Shown: in pieces, positions 1-8,738 of the stretch
How positions within the stretch are numbered: position 1 is the first letter of the stretch
How the letters are laid out: every line of letters starts with the position of its first letter
Assembly (NCBI RefSeq): GCF_011290365.1
Contig: NZ_CP049786.1
Span: forward strand, 3,968,001 to 4,032,000
DNA: 64,000 nucleotides
Direction of reading: 5' to 3'
Source of the DNA: Leclercia sp. 29361
GTDB taxonomy: Bacteria > Pseudomonadota > Gammaproteobacteria > Enterobacterales > Enterobacteriaceae
Translations under genes and position numbers: made by a program
The notes under the pieces: model-generated
The model's input: the letters and a program-made list of their open reading frames with translations, nothing else
Database searches by the model: none
What the model was told of the DNA's origin: nothing

Positions 1-261
1 ATGGGGGTGTTGAACGATAACGGGATTGACGTGCCGGGAGATATCTCGCTGATCGGCTTCGATGACATTCTGATCTCCCGCTATGTCCGCCCGCGGCTGA
101 CCACGGTGCGCTACCCGATCGTCACCATGGCGACTCAGGCGGCGGAGCTGGCGCTGTCACTGGCGGATAAACGCCAGCCGCCGGAGATCACCCACCTGTT
201 CAGCCCGACGCTGGTGCGCCGTCACTCGGTCACGCCACCGGCAGAGTCGGCCAGCGAATAG
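1..261 (+). CDS. galR: Galactose repressor GalR, C-terminal fragment (cut by window edge)
   Basis: This is the last 86 residues of a LacI-family repressor; the gene continues to the left of the window, so the ATG at position 1 is internal. The fragment holds the end of the sugar-binding periplasmic-binding-protein-like domain, including the family motif ISLIGFDD and the stretch [11 protein letters not shown], which matches E. coli GalR closely. GalR represses galactose transport and metabolism genes. The position immediately before the lysA-lysR locus also fits galR. The stop codon at 259-261 lies inside the end of the convergent acetyltransferase gene, so the two genes overlap by about 40 bases. 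Confidence 0.9.
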   Translation: MGVLNDNGIDVPGDISLIGFDDILISRYVRPRLTTVRYPIVTMATQAAELALSLADKRQPPEITHLFSPTLVRRHSVTPPAESASE

Positions 262-698
262 CGGTAGAGGTGCACGGTTTTGTCCGGGTACTCCAGACCG
301 TCACCGATGTAGTGCCAGCCGTAGCGTTCATAGAAATCGCGGCAGGCGGACCAGAGATGCAGTTCACGATGCCCGCTCTCTGCGGCATACCTCTGCACGT
401 ACTGCTGTAATTTTCCTGCCAGCCCCTGCCCGCGCGCCGCTTCGTCCACGTACAGCGCCGCCAGCCAGGGGTAAAGATCCTGGCGGGTGATCAGGTCGCA
501 GCGCCATAACCCCACCGTGCCGAGTAACCGCTCGCCCTCGGTGGCAATAAAGGTCAGCGGCAGCGCGTCCGGGGTTTGACTGTAGGTCACTACGCTGGCG
601 AAAAAGTCTCGCGCCAGCCCGTCGCCAAAGGCCTGCCACAGCCAGTCGATCACCTGCTCCGCATGTTGCGGGGCGGCGTACAGCGGTTGGATCTTCAC
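222..698 (-). CDS. GNAT-family N-acetyltransferase
   Basis: A 158-residue GCN5-related acetyltransferase. The acetyl-CoA loop RGQGLAG is at residues 89-95 after the strand [10 protein letters not shown], and a C-terminal FYERYGW motif is present; both are typical of the fold. The substrate cannot be told. Its ATG overlaps the end of the GntR regulator gene by four bases (ATGA), so the two are probably translationally coupled. It is the last gene of the possible EIIC-GH1-GntR-GNAT unit. It converges on galR and overlaps its 3' end. Confidence 0.8.
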   Translation of the reverse strand: MKIQPLYAAPQHAEQVIDWLWQAFGDGLARDFFASVVTYSQTPDALPLTFIATEGERLLGTVGLWRCDLITRQDLYPWLAALYVDEAARGQGLAGKLQQYVQRYAAESGHRELHLWSACRDFYERYGWHYIGDGLEYPDKTVHLYRYSLADSAGGVTE

Positions 699-1468
699 AC
701 CAGCTTCCCCTGAAAAACAGGCACCGACTCAAACAGGTAGCCGTCAAAGTCCGGGGCGTCTTCATCGGAGAGCTCCAGCAGGCTCTTTTTGACATTTTCC
801 AGATGCTGGAACATGGCCTGCCAGGCCCCCATCACATCGCGGCGACGCAGCGCGGCGAGGATGGTTTGCCGGTCGCCCAGCCACTTCAGACGGTACGCCC
901 GGCTGGCAATATGGACGTTGAACTGCTGCCACAGCGGGCTACTGTCCATGTGGTGCCAGACGCTTTCGACGGTCGCCAGCAGCATCTGGTTTTGCGTGGC
1001 GCCTGCCAGCACCAGATGGAACATCTTGCTGTTGTCCTGGCTGTTGTCATTGGCGGCAATCGCCCGCTGCTCCTGCTCGATGATGCGACGCAGGTTGTCG
1101 ATATCGGCGCGGGTGGCCATTTTGGCCGCAAAGGCGGCGATGTTGCTTTCGAGCAGCTGGCGCGCCTGTAGAATTTCAAACGGGCCAACGTCGCTTGTTA
1201 ACAGACGCTCTTCCTCGTTCTCATGCTCTTCGGGGATGCGCATCACGTAGACGCCGGAACCCTGACGGATATCCACGGTGCCCTGCAGCTCCAGCATCAA
1301 CAGTGCTTCCCGCACGATGGTGCGGCTGACGCCGTAGGTCTCCGCGATATTGCGCTCCGGCGGCAGACGCGAGCCCACGGGATAGTGCCCCTGGATGATC
1401 TGGGCGCGTAAATCCTCGCCAATCTCCTGGTACTGCTTCTTTTCCGCCGGGACGACAGCCTTATCCAC
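695..1468 (-). CDS. GntR/FadR-family regulator resembling UxuR/ExuR
   Basis: A 257-residue regulator with an N-terminal winged helix (about residues 12-78, with LPPERNIAETYGVSRTIV) and a C-terminal FCD effector domain starting near the motif GPFEILQARQLLESNIA. That motif and the C-terminal QHLENVKKSLLE closely match E. coli UxuR and ExuR, repressors of hexuronate catabolism. The start is GTG with an upstream AGGTG. It lies 72 bases after the GH1 gene on the same strand, so it may be autoregulated with that operon. Two palindromes at 4361-4370 and 4455-4464, ahead of the EIIC gene, match the published UxuR/ExuR-type core TTGGTATACCAA and are its most likely targets. The inducer is unknown; a uronate or a uronate-containing disaccharide is a reasonable guess from the family. 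Confidence 0.82.
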   Translation of the reverse strand: MDKAVVPAEKKQYQEIGEDLRAQIIQGHYPVGSRLPPERNIAETYGVSRTIVREALLMLELQGTVDIRQGSGVYVMRIPEEHENEEERLLTSDVGPFEILQARQLLESNIAAFAAKMATRADIDNLRRIIEQEQRAIAANDNSQDNSKMFHLVLAGATQNQMLLATVESVWHHMDSSPLWQQFNVHIASRAYRLKWLGDRQTILAALRRRDVMGAWQAMFQHLENVKKSLLELSDEDAPDFDGYLFESVPVFQGKLV

Positions 1469-1540
1469 GTTATCACCTGTACTCTGAGTTAATGCGGGCC
1501 AGTTTGCGCCCTATGTTACCAGAAGCGCCGCGATCTGCGC

Positions 1541-2968
1541 CTACTTCCATTCGTCATCGAGGGTCAGGGTCAGGACGCGCGAATCGCGCAGTTGCCGGAA
1601 CCAGCTGGCCGACTTTTTAGCGCGTCGGGCGCGGTTATCCGCCAGGTCGATCTCAATCAGACCGTAGCGGTTCTTGAAGGCGTTCATCGGCGAGACGTTA
1701 TCGGTGAAGGCCCACAGCATGTACCCGTGGCAGTTCGCCCCCTCCTCCCGCGCCAGCAGGGTGTAATAGAGATGCTCGCTGATAAAGTTGATGCGGTAGT
1801 TGTCCTCGATAATGCCGTCACGGTTACGGTACTGGCCTTCGTTCTCAACCCCCATCCCGCTTTCGGCCACGAACCAGTCGATGTTGCGGTAGTCGTTTTT
1901 GATCCGCATCGCCATGTCGTAAATGATGCGCGGGGCGATCTCCCAGCCGCGGGAGGGGTTCATCCGCCGCCCCGGCAGCTCAAACGGCTCATAGTAGTAC
2001 GCGGGATGGAACGGCGTCTCGGGGTGCCAGGCCCGGGACGGGGCCTTCACCCGGTGCGGGTAATAGAGGTTAATCCCCAACTCGTCGACGGTGTTGTCGG
2101 CAATCAGCGCCAGCTCCTCGGGGCTGTACTCCCACGACACCTGATGTTTTTCCAGCAGGGTGAACAGCGCCTGCGGATAGCGCCCGTGCACCAGCGGATC
2201 GAGGAATACCCGGTTGTAGAACAGATCGTAGATTTCGGCAGCCTTCACATCATGGGCCGCACGTGAGCGCGGATACGTCACTTCCGGATTGAGAATGCAG
2301 CCCACGCTGCCGCTATAACCCTTCTCGCGGAACAGCTTCACCACTTTCGCCGTCGCCAGCACCTTATGGTGATTCCACTGCATCCAGGTGCCGGTGTTCT
2401 GTTCGTAAGGCCAGCGCAGCGCGTCAAGATAGACCCGGGTCTGGACCACAATCGGCTCGTTGAAGCTAAACCAGCGCTTCACCAGGTGGTGATAGCGGGC
2501 GAAGACCTGTTCGGCATAGCGGACAAACAGCTCCACCACGTGCTTCGAGGCCCAGCCCCCGTAAGTTTCCAGCAAGGTGCCCGGCAGCTCGTAGTGCTCC
2601 AGGCAGATCATCGGCTCAATGCCCTGGCGGTGCATCTCGGCAAAGAGGGCGTCGTAATACGCAGCGTACTCCTCATCGACGGTGGCGTTTTCATAGTCAG
2701 TGAGAAAACGCGACCAGTTGATGGAGGTGCGGTAGTGGGTCAGCCCGGCCTGCTTCATCAGCGCCACGTCTTCGCGGAAACGGTTGATAAAATCGGTTGC
2801 CACCGCCGGGCCGTAGCCGTTATGCCACACCTGACGATCGTTTTTGTACCAGAGATCGATCCACGAATCCTGGCCCGCTTTCTTCCCGCTCCAGCCCTCG
2901 GTCTGCCAGGCGGAGGCCGCGGCCCCGAGGATAAAGTCCCCGGGGATAGTCATCTGTTTAATGCTCAT
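1541..2968 (-). CDS. Glycoside hydrolase family 1, 6-phospho-beta-glycosidase-like
   Basis: A 475-residue GH1 TIM-barrel enzyme. The N-terminal signature FILGAAASAWQTEG is present, the acid/base glutamate is in FNEP (E171), and the likely nucleophile is E369 in VAESGMG; the usual ENG is ESG here. Residues 424-435 (SPMNAF then KNRY) replace the region that binds the phosphate of 6-phospho sugars (S...K-x-Y in phospho-glycosidases). The Ser and Tyr are kept, but the Lys register is shifted by one, so specificity is uncertain. The ATG overlaps the EIIC stop by four bases (ATGA), which implies coupled translation. With the upstream PTS EIIC it probably hydrolyses a phosphorylated beta-disaccharide in the cytoplasm. 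It is clearly more divergent than the BglA in this same window. Confidence 0.85.
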   Translation of the reverse strand: MSIKQMTIPGDFILGAAASAWQTEGWSGKKAGQDSWIDLWYKNDRQVWHNGYGPAVATDFINRFREDVALMKQAGLTHYRTSINWSRFLTDYENATVDEEYAAYYDALFAEMHRQGIEPMICLEHYELPGTLLETYGGWASKHVVELFVRYAEQVFARYHHLVKRWFSFNEPIVVQTRVYLDALRWPYEQNTGTWMQWNHHKVLATAKVVKLFREKGYSGSVGCILNPEVTYPRSRAAHDVKAAEIYDLFYNRVFLDPLVHGRYPQALFTLLEKHQVSWEYSPEELALIADNTVDELGINLYYPHRVKAPSRAWHPETPFHPAYYYEPFELPGRRMNPSRGWEIAPRIIYDMAMRIKNDYRNIDWFVAESGMGVENEGQYRNRDGIIEDNYRINFISEHLYYTLLAREEGANCHGYMLWAFTDNVSPMNAFKNRYGLIEIDLADNRARRAKKSASWFRQLRDSRVLTLTLDDEWK

Positions 2969-4302
2969 GCGTTATTCGTCGCCTCCTTGTTGGCAGCCTG
3001 AATCGCGGCCTGCTCGGCACGGCGTGAAGCGATCTTCACAAACGGCAGGTAGATCAGCACCGCCGTGATAATGCAAACACCCTGCGTGACCACCGCCCCC
3101 ATCGAACCGGCAGTGGAGAGCCAGGCGTTGATCAGCGGCGGCGTGGTCCAGGGCACCATCACCACGGCTTTGCCGGCAAAACCGGCGACGGTGGCGAAGT
3201 AGCCGATGGAGCCGGTCACCAGCGGGGTGATGATGAACGGGATGGCCAGGATCGGGTTGAGCATGATTGGCATACCGAAGATCACCGGCTCGTTGATGTT
3301 AAAGATCCCCGGCCCGATAGAGAGCTTGGCGATCTCCTTCATCTCTTTGCGTTTGGTGCCAATCATCACCGCGATCAGCAGGCCGATGGTCAGGCCCGAG
3401 CCGCCGATGCTCATGTACACATCCCAGAACGGCATGGTGATGATGTTGGGGATCTCTTTCCCCTGCTCAAAGGCGCTCATGTTGACGGTAATCGCTCCCA
3501 GCAACAGCGGCTCGCGGATCGGTTTGATCATCTGGTTACCGTGGATCCCAATCACCCAGAACAGCTGGGCGACGAACATCAGCAGCAGGATCCCCGGCAG
3601 GCTTTGCACCACCCGCTCCAGCGGCTGCTGCACCACCTGGTAGACCGCATCGTAGAGGTACATGCCGGTGACCTGATGGAACACAAAGCCGAAGGTGGCG
3701 ATAACGGTGGTGGTAATGATCGCCGGGATCAGCGCCGAGAACGAGGCCGACACGTTCGGCGGCACGGTGTCAGGCATCCTGATTTTCAGCCCCGGACGGC
3801 CCTCCAGCCAGCAGTAGATCTCTACCGACAGGATGGCGATAAACATGCCGAGGAACAGGCTGCGGGTATCAGAGAACTGGCGCAGGAGCACGTCTTTCAC
3901 GATGTGCATTTCGCCGTCGATCATCATCTCCACGGTGGTCGGGGTGACGCAGATAAAGCAGATCACCGCCAGCAGCCCCGGAAACAGGGACTTAATGCCG
4001 TTGATGCGCCCCAGCTCGATGCCAATTAAGAAGACGGCCCCGATATTGAGGAAGTTCAGGGTGGCGTAGTTCAGGGCGCTGGTGATCGGTTTCAGCGTGG
4101 CGAGGAACGAGAGCGACTCAAAGCTGGCTAAGCCGTTTTTTGGATCCAGCACCATGTTGGAGATCAGCACCGAAAATGCGCCTACGATGATGACCGGCAT
4201 TAAGGTGATGAAGGCGGACTTTATCGCCATGATATAGCGATAACTGTTGAACTTAGTGGCGAAACTGCCCAGAGAGTTGATCAGTTTTTCCTGTAATGCC
4301 AT
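2965..4302 (-). CDS. PTS EIIC permease, lactose/cellobiose family
   Basis: A 445-residue polytopic membrane protein with the EIIC features of the lactose/N,N'-diacetylchitobiose/cellobiose PTS family, including the conserved segment GIFNINEPVIFGMPI followed by NPILAIPF. It would move a sugar across the inner membrane while an EIIB phosphorylates it. No EIIA or EIIB gene lies nearby, so it must borrow those subunits from another PTS. It is the first gene of the EIIC-GH1-GntR-GNAT unit. A GAGGT ribosome-binding site stands about 9 bases before the ATG. Two UxuR-type palindromes lie in the 291-base gap shared with the divergent LacI-type regulator. Confidence 0.88.
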   Translation of the reverse strand: MALQEKLINSLGSFATKFNSYRYIMAIKSAFITLMPVIIVGAFSVLISNMVLDPKNGLASFESLSFLATLKPITSALNYATLNFLNIGAVFLIGIELGRINGIKSLFPGLLAVICFICVTPTTVEMMIDGEMHIVKDVLLRQFSDTRSLFLGMFIAILSVEIYCWLEGRPGLKIRMPDTVPPNVSASFSALIPAIITTTVIATFGFVFHQVTGMYLYDAVYQVVQQPLERVVQSLPGILLLMFVAQLFWVIGIHGNQMIKPIREPLLLGAITVNMSAFEQGKEIPNIITMPFWDVYMSIGGSGLTIGLLIAVMIGTKRKEMKEIAKLSIGPGIFNINEPVIFGMPIMLNPILAIPFIITPLVTGSIGYFATVAGFAGKAVVMVPWTTPPLINAWLSTAGSMGAVVTQGVCIITAVLIYLPFVKIASRRAEQAAIQAANKEATNNA

Positions 4303-4360
4303 GGGGTAATACCTCAGTAAAAGGGCCTTTATTGGGATAAGGTGTACAGCCGGCTTCTAT

Positions 4361-4370
4361 TGGCATACCA
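4361..4370. promoter_or_regulatory. Operator candidate TGGCATACCA (UxuR/ExuR type)
   Basis: The near-palindrome TGGCATACCA sits about 60 bases upstream of the EIIC start, where a promoter would be. It differs by one base from the second site, centred 94 bp away. The core matches the known UxuR/ExuR operator, so the GntR protein of this locus is the likely binder. The LacI-type regulator remains an alternative. Confidence 0.55.
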
Positions 4371-4454
4371 AAAATAGCTTCTGGTGAAGATTTGTTCTGT
4401 GATTAAGCTCCCAACGCGGCAAGAGGTATCCCGGAGTGTGATTAATAACCACTT

Positions 4455-4464
4455 TGGTATACCA
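4455..4464. promoter_or_regulatory. Operator candidate TGGTATACCA (UxuR/ExuR type)
   Basis: A perfect 10-base palindrome inside CTTTGGTATACCACTTT, about 150 bases before the EIIC start and 130 before the LacI-type gene. The spacing of 94 bp between the two site centres is about nine helical turns, which would suit repression by DNA looping. Binding is inferred from motif resemblance only. Confidence 0.58.
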
Positions 4465-4593
4465 CTTTTACCTGACCCGTCACCCGTTACCAGAAAGCGT
4501 GATCCTGATGGGGGTTTTGCCTCTCCCGCCCGGCTTATGCCCCTGAACGTCTGTGATAAACTTGCGTGCATAACGTGGAAGCAGGAAGAGCAA

Positions 4594-5631
4594 ATGGCAA
4601 CAATGCTGGATGTCTCACTGCGCGCGGGCGTGTCGAAAGCCACGGTGTCGCGCGTACTGAACGGCACAGGTCAGGTGAAAGAGAGTACCCGTCAGCAGGT
4701 GTTTAACGCGATGGAAGAGCTGGGCTATCGCCCCAATTTTCTGGCGCGATCGCTGGCGAACCGGACCAGCAACAGCATTGGTCTGGTGGTCTCGACCTTC
4801 GACGGTTTTTACTTTGGTCGCCTGCTGCAGCAGGCCTCCCGTCAGACCGAAACGCACGGGAAACAGCTGATTGTCACCGACGGTCACGATACTCCGGAGC
4901 GGGAGGAAGAAGCGGTGCAGATGCTGGCCGATCGCCAGTGTGATGCCATCGTGCTTTACACCCGCTATATGAGCGAAAAAGCGATCATGAAGCTGATCAA
5001 CAGCGTGCCGATGCCGCTTATCGCGATCAACCGCGACGTCAGCCAGGCCCGGGAGCGCTGCGTATTCTTTGAGCAGCAGGCAGCGGCCTTCAGCGCCGTG
5101 GAGTACCTGATAAGCCAGGGGCACCGGGAGATCGCCTGTATGACGGTGCCGATCCACACCCCCACCGGCAAGGCGCGGCTGACCGGCTATCGCAAGGCGC
5201 TGGAAAAGCACGGTATTCCCTGGGATGAGAGCCGGGTGAAGTACGGTGATTCGGGGATGACCCGCGGGTATGAGCTGTGCCAGGAGTTACTGAACGACAA
5301 GGTGGTGTTCAGCGCCCTGTTTGCCTGTAATGACGATATGGCTTTGGGGGCGTCGAAGGCGCTGCACCAGGCCGGGCTGCATATTCCGCAGGATGTGTCG
5401 CTGTTCGGCTTTGATGACGCGCCCTGCGCGAAATGGCTGGAACCTGCACTTTCTACCGTCTATCTGCCGATCGACAACATGATCACCACCGCCATCGATC
5501 AGGCGATCCGGCTGGCGAAAAGCGAGCCGATCGAAGCGATCCCGCCGTTTACCGGCACGCTGGTATTACGCGATTCGGTAGCGACGGGACCCTGGTTCGA
5601 TCAGAACAGTTCGAGGGCGAGCAGTTCCTGA
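4594..5631 (+). CDS. LacI-family transcriptional regulator, AscG-like
   Basis: A 345-residue LacI/GalR-type regulator. The start at 4594 is chosen because MATMLDVSLRAGVSKATVS aligns with the N-terminus of AscG and other family members and has an AGGAAG site just upstream; an in-frame ATG 210 bases earlier would add an unlikely N-terminal extension. The HTH occupies about residues 3-50, with the hinge helix near YRPNFLARSLAN. The effector domain ends with the family motif VSLFGFDDAP. AscG controls beta-glucoside (arbutin, salicin, cellobiose) PTS genes, which fits the divergent EIIC-GH1 genes. The locus therefore seems to carry two regulators of different families. Its 3' end overlaps lysA by 31 bases. 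Confidence 0.87.
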   Translation: MATMLDVSLRAGVSKATVSRVLNGTGQVKESTRQQVFNAMEELGYRPNFLARSLANRTSNSIGLVVSTFDGFYFGRLLQQASRQTETHGKQLIVTDGHDTPEREEEAVQMLADRQCDAIVLYTRYMSEKAIMKLINSVPMPLIAINRDVSQARERCVFFEQQAAAFSAVEYLISQGHREIACMTVPIHTPTGKARLTGYRKALEKHGIPWDESRVKYGDSGMTRGYELCQELLNDKVVFSALFACNDDMALGASKALHQAGLHIPQDVSLFGFDDAPCAKWLEPALSTVYLPIDNMITTAIDQAIRLAKSEPIEAIPPFTGTLVLRDSVATGPWFDQNSSRASSS

Positions 5632-6863
5632 ATGGTCTGGCGACGGCGAATTAAACGCGCCGCGCCCTTATCAAACAGCACTTCCGGCAGCAGCGGACGG
5701 CTGTTGTAGTTCGAGGACATCGACGCGCCGTAGGCACCGGTATCGTGCAGCACCAGATAATCTCCCGGCACCACCTGCGGCAGCGCGCGGGTTTCAACTT
5801 TCCCGCCCTCCTGCTGGGTGAAGACATCCCCGGATTCACACAGCGGCCCGGCCACCACCGTCTCCACCACTGACGCCTGGGTTAAATCCCGGCCGTCAGC
5901 CGCGAGGGCGGTAATGTGGTGATAGCTGCCGTACATCGACGGACGCATCAGATCGTTAAAGCCCGCGTCGATCAGCACGAAGTGACGGCTGCCCATCGCC
6001 TTCACGCTGCGCACCTGCGCCACCAGCACGCCGGATTCCGCCACCAGGAAACGCCCCGGCTCGATCTCCAGCTTCACCGGATGACCCAGGTGGGCGGCAA
6101 TTTTCTCCCGCGCGCCGTTCCACAGGCCGTAGTAGTGATCGGTGTCGATCGCCTCTTCCCCTTCGCGATACGGAATCGATAAGCCACCGCCTGCGGAGAT
6201 CGCCTCCAGATCCTGGCCAAATTCGATCACCTGGCGCACCATCGCGCCGCACACCTGCTCCAGGTGACCGTAGTCCACGCCGGAGCCAATGTGCATGTGA
6301 ATGCCCACCAGCTTCAGGTTATAGCGCTGCAATACTTCCAGCGCCGCAGGCAGATCGCTGTACCAGATACCGTGTTTACTGTTTTCGCCGCCGGTGTTGG
6401 TCTTCTGGCTGTGGCCGTGACCAAAGCCCGGGTTGACCCGCAGCCAGACGCGATGGCCCGGCGACACCTGCCCTAATTGCTCCAGCATATCCACCGAACC
6501 GGCGTTAACCGGGATCTGCAGCTCATGCACCCGGGCCAGGGTGGCGGTGTCGATCAGGTCGGCGGTAAAGACGATGGAGTCGCGGTCAGCCTTTGGATCG
6601 TACCCCGCCGCCAGCGCGCGTTCGATTTCGCCCAGCGACACGGAGTCAACCTTGACGCCCTGCTCGCGCATCAGGCGCAGAATATGGATGTTGGAGCAGG
6701 CTTTCTGAGCAAAGCGCACCACGTCGAACTGATGCAGCGCCGCAATTTTGTCGCGGATAATCTGCGCGTCATAAACCCAGACCGGGCAGCCAAACTCCGC
6801 AGGCAGGCGCAGTAAATTGTCAGCGTTCAGGTCGGTATCAGTGTTGTTCAGCGGGCGTGGCAT
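5601..6863 (-). CDS. lysA: Diaminopimelate decarboxylase
   Basis: A 420-residue PLP enzyme that converts meso-diaminopimelate to lysine, the last step of lysine synthesis. The N-terminal alanine-racemase-type barrel carries the PLP lysine in FAQKACSN (K54) and the GGGLS loop. The C-terminal part carries EPGRFLV, GPLCESGDVF and DTGAYGASMSSNYNSRP, all diagnostic. Length and sequence match E. coli LysA. The gene is divergent from lysR across 121 bases, the usual arrangement in which LysR activates lysA when diaminopimelate is present and lysine is low. Its end overlaps the convergent LacI-type gene. Confidence 0.97.
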   Translation of the reverse strand: MPRPLNNTDTDLNADNLLRLPAEFGCPVWVYDAQIIRDKIAALHQFDVVRFAQKACSNIHILRLMREQGVKVDSVSLGEIERALAAGYDPKADRDSIVFTADLIDTATLARVHELQIPVNAGSVDMLEQLGQVSPGHRVWLRVNPGFGHGHSQKTNTGGENSKHGIWYSDLPAALEVLQRYNLKLVGIHMHIGSGVDYGHLEQVCGAMVRQVIEFGQDLEAISAGGGLSIPYREGEEAIDTDHYYGLWNGAREKIAAHLGHPVKLEIEPGRFLVAESGVLVAQVRSVKAMGSRHFVLIDAGFNDLMRPSMYGSYHHITALAADGRDLTQASVVETVVAGPLCESGDVFTQQEGGKVETRALPQVVPGDYLVLHDTGAYGASMSSNYNSRPLLPEVLFDKGAARLIRRRQTIQELLALELF

Positions 6864-6984
6864 GGTGTTCTCCGGGAAGGCAATTTTTAATGATTACGCC
6901 ACAGCGCGAAGAGAATAAAAAATATCGTTTTATCGCCAGTCTATGCAAAAATGATATGGATTACGTTCAACCAGGTCGCCTCCC
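6864..6984. promoter_or_regulatory. lysA-lysR divergent control region
   Basis: This 121-base gap must hold both divergent promoters and the LysR binding site. It is A+T-rich in the middle (around 6905-6960). No exact operator boundaries can be assigned by eye. Confidence 0.6.
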
Positions 6985-7923
6985 ATGCCCGCTGTAAACC
7001 TGCGCCATATTGAAATCTTCCACGCGGTGATGACCGCCGGAAACCTGACCGAAGCGGCCCGCCTGCTGCACACCTCCCAGCCGACGGTGAGCCGCGAGCT
7101 GGCACGCTTTGAAAAGGTCATCGGCCTGACGCTGTTTGAGCGCACCCGCGGGCGGCTGCACCCCACGGTACAAGGGCTGCGGCTGTTCGAGGAGGTGCAG
7201 CGATCCTGGTACGGGCTGGACCGCATCGTCAGCGCCGCCGACAGCCTGCGCGAGTTTCGCCAGGGCGAGCTGTCCATCGTCTGCCTGCCGGTCTTCTCTC
7301 AATCTTTTTTACCCGCCCTGCTGCAGCCGTTTCTCGCCCGCTACCCGGACGTGAACCTGACCATCGTCCCGCAGGAATCGCCCCTGCTGGAGGAGTGGCT
7401 TTCGGCCCAGCGCCACGATCTCGGCCTGACCGAAACCCTCGCCACTCCGGCGGGCACCGCACGTCATGAACTGCTCTCATTAGATGAGGTGTGCGTCCTG
7501 CCCGCCGGACATCGGCTTGCTGAAAAAGCGGTGCTGACCCCGGCAGATTTTCAGGGTGAGAACTACATCAGCCTGTCGCGCACCGACAGTTACCGGCAGT
7601 TGCTGGATACCCTGTTTGCCGAGCATCAGGTGAAACGACGGATGGTGGTGGAGACCCACAGCGCCGCGTCGATCTGCGCCATGGTGCGGGCGGGCGTGGG
7701 GATTTCGGTGGTGAATCCGCTGACGGCGCTGGATTATGCCGACAGCGGCATTGCGATCCGCCGCTTCACTGTTTCGGTGCCCTTTACGGTGAGCCTGATT
7801 AAGCCGCTGCACCGCCCGGCCTCGGCGCTGGTGGATACCTTTAGCGCCCATCTGCAACAGGGGCTGAGTACCATCGTTGAGCCACTGGAGCGGCTTTTAT
7901 CCTCGCCGGTTACGAAAGCATAA
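6985..7923 (+). CDS. lysR: LysR, transcriptional activator of lysA
   Basis: A 312-residue LysR-type regulator. The N-terminal HTH ([20 protein letters not shown] to [18 protein letters not shown]) and the C-terminal effector domain match E. coli LysR almost throughout, for example [19 protein letters not shown]. It activates the divergent lysA and represses itself. Its last 14 bases overlap the convergent ygeA gene. Confidence 0.96.
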   Translation: MPAVNLRHIEIFHAVMTAGNLTEAARLLHTSQPTVSRELARFEKVIGLTLFERTRGRLHPTVQGLRLFEEVQRSWYGLDRIVSAADSLREFRQGELSIVCLPVFSQSFLPALLQPFLARYPDVNLTIVPQESPLLEEWLSAQRHDLGLTETLATPAGTARHELLSLDEVCVLPAGHRLAEKAVLTPADFQGENYISLSRTDSYRQLLDTLFAEHQVKRRMVVETHSAASICAMVRAGVGISVVNPLTALDYADSGIAIRRFTVSVPFTVSLIKPLHRPASALVDTFSAHLQQGLSTIVEPLERLLSSPVTKA

Positions 7924-8602
7924 ACTCTACCGCATCGGCGGCGTGGATCGCCGCGGTATCAAACACCGGGATCGGGCTCTCCTCCGCCGGGATCAACAGG
8001 CCAATCTCGGTGCAGCCGAAGATCACCCCCTGAGCCCCTCGATCGGCGAGCGTCTGGATCACGCTCAGGTAGTAGTGGCGCGCGGCGTCGCTGAAGGTGC
8101 CGAGGCACAGCTCCTCGAAGATAATCTGATTGATGCGGGCCCGCTCCGCCTCATCCGGGATCAGGCTCTCGATGCCGTACTGCGCCGTCAGCCGTCCACG
8201 ATAGAAATCCTGTTCCATGGTGTAGCGGGTGCCGAGCAGGGCCACGCGGTTCATGCCCGCCGCGGTAATCGCCCGCCCGGTGGCATCGGCGATATGCAGG
8301 AACGGCAGAGAACAGCGCGCTTCGATCTGCGTGGCGACTTTGTGCATGGTGTTGGTGCAGAGCAGAATGGCCTCCGCCCCTGCCCCCTGCAACCCCAGCG
8401 CCGCATCGGCGAGGATCTCTCCGGCTTTGTCCCAGTCGCCGCTGGACTGGCAGGCTTCGATCTCATGAAAATCGACGCTGTGCAGCAGCAGGCTTGCCGA
8501 GTGCAACCCGCCCAGGCGCTGCTTCACCCCTTCGTTGATCAGACGGTAATACGGAATAGTGGATTCCCAGCTCATTCCTCCCAACAGGCCTATCGTTTTC
8601 AT
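7910..8602 (-). CDS. ygeA: Amino-acid racemase of the Asp/Glu racemase family
   Basis: A 230-residue cofactor-independent racemase. It starts [19 protein letters not shown] and has the two catalytic-cysteine regions: [11 protein letters not shown] in the first half and [12 protein letters not shown] in the second. E. coli YgeA (RacX) is described as a broad-specificity amino-acid racemase with low activity on several amino acids. It occupies its conserved place after lysR, converging on it with a short overlap. Substrate preference is not shown by the sequence. Confidence 0.93.
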   Translation of the reverse strand: MKTIGLLGGMSWESTIPYYRLINEGVKQRLGGLHSASLLLHSVDFHEIEACQSSGDWDKAGEILADAALGLQGAGAEAILLCTNTMHKVATQIEARCSLPFLHIADATGRAITAAGMNRVALLGTRYTMEQDFYRGRLTAQYGIESLIPDEAERARINQIIFEELCLGTFSDAARHYYLSVIQTLADRGAQGVIFGCTEIGLLIPAEESPIPVFDTAAIHAADAVEFMLS

Positions 8603-8700
8603 CGTGCTCTCCTTTGAGTTTCTTCCAGTGAAGCAAACTTGTGATCGAGTTTCCAGTTCTCTGGTTCCACGCTTCCTTTTAGCCCGGGCTGGGATAAATT

Positions 8701-8720
8701 AAATGAAACAACGTTTCACT
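8701..8720. promoter_or_regulatory. KdgR operator candidate before kdgF
   Basis: AAATGAAACAACGTTTCACT contains the palindrome TGAAAC-AAC-GTTTCA. It lies immediately before a possible -10 (TATATA) and about 20 bases before the kdgF start, so a bound repressor would block the promoter. It matches the KdgR motif known in pectinolytic enterobacteria and recurs upstream of the other pectin genes here. Confidence 0.75.
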
Positions 8721-8738
8721 ATATAACAGGACATGAGC

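Noticed and set aside
4384..4593. An N-terminal extension of the LacI-type regulator from an upstream ATG.
   Set aside because: It would put about 70 residues before a standard HTH and cover the operator palindromes; the start at 4594 has a good ribosome-binding site and aligns with AscG.
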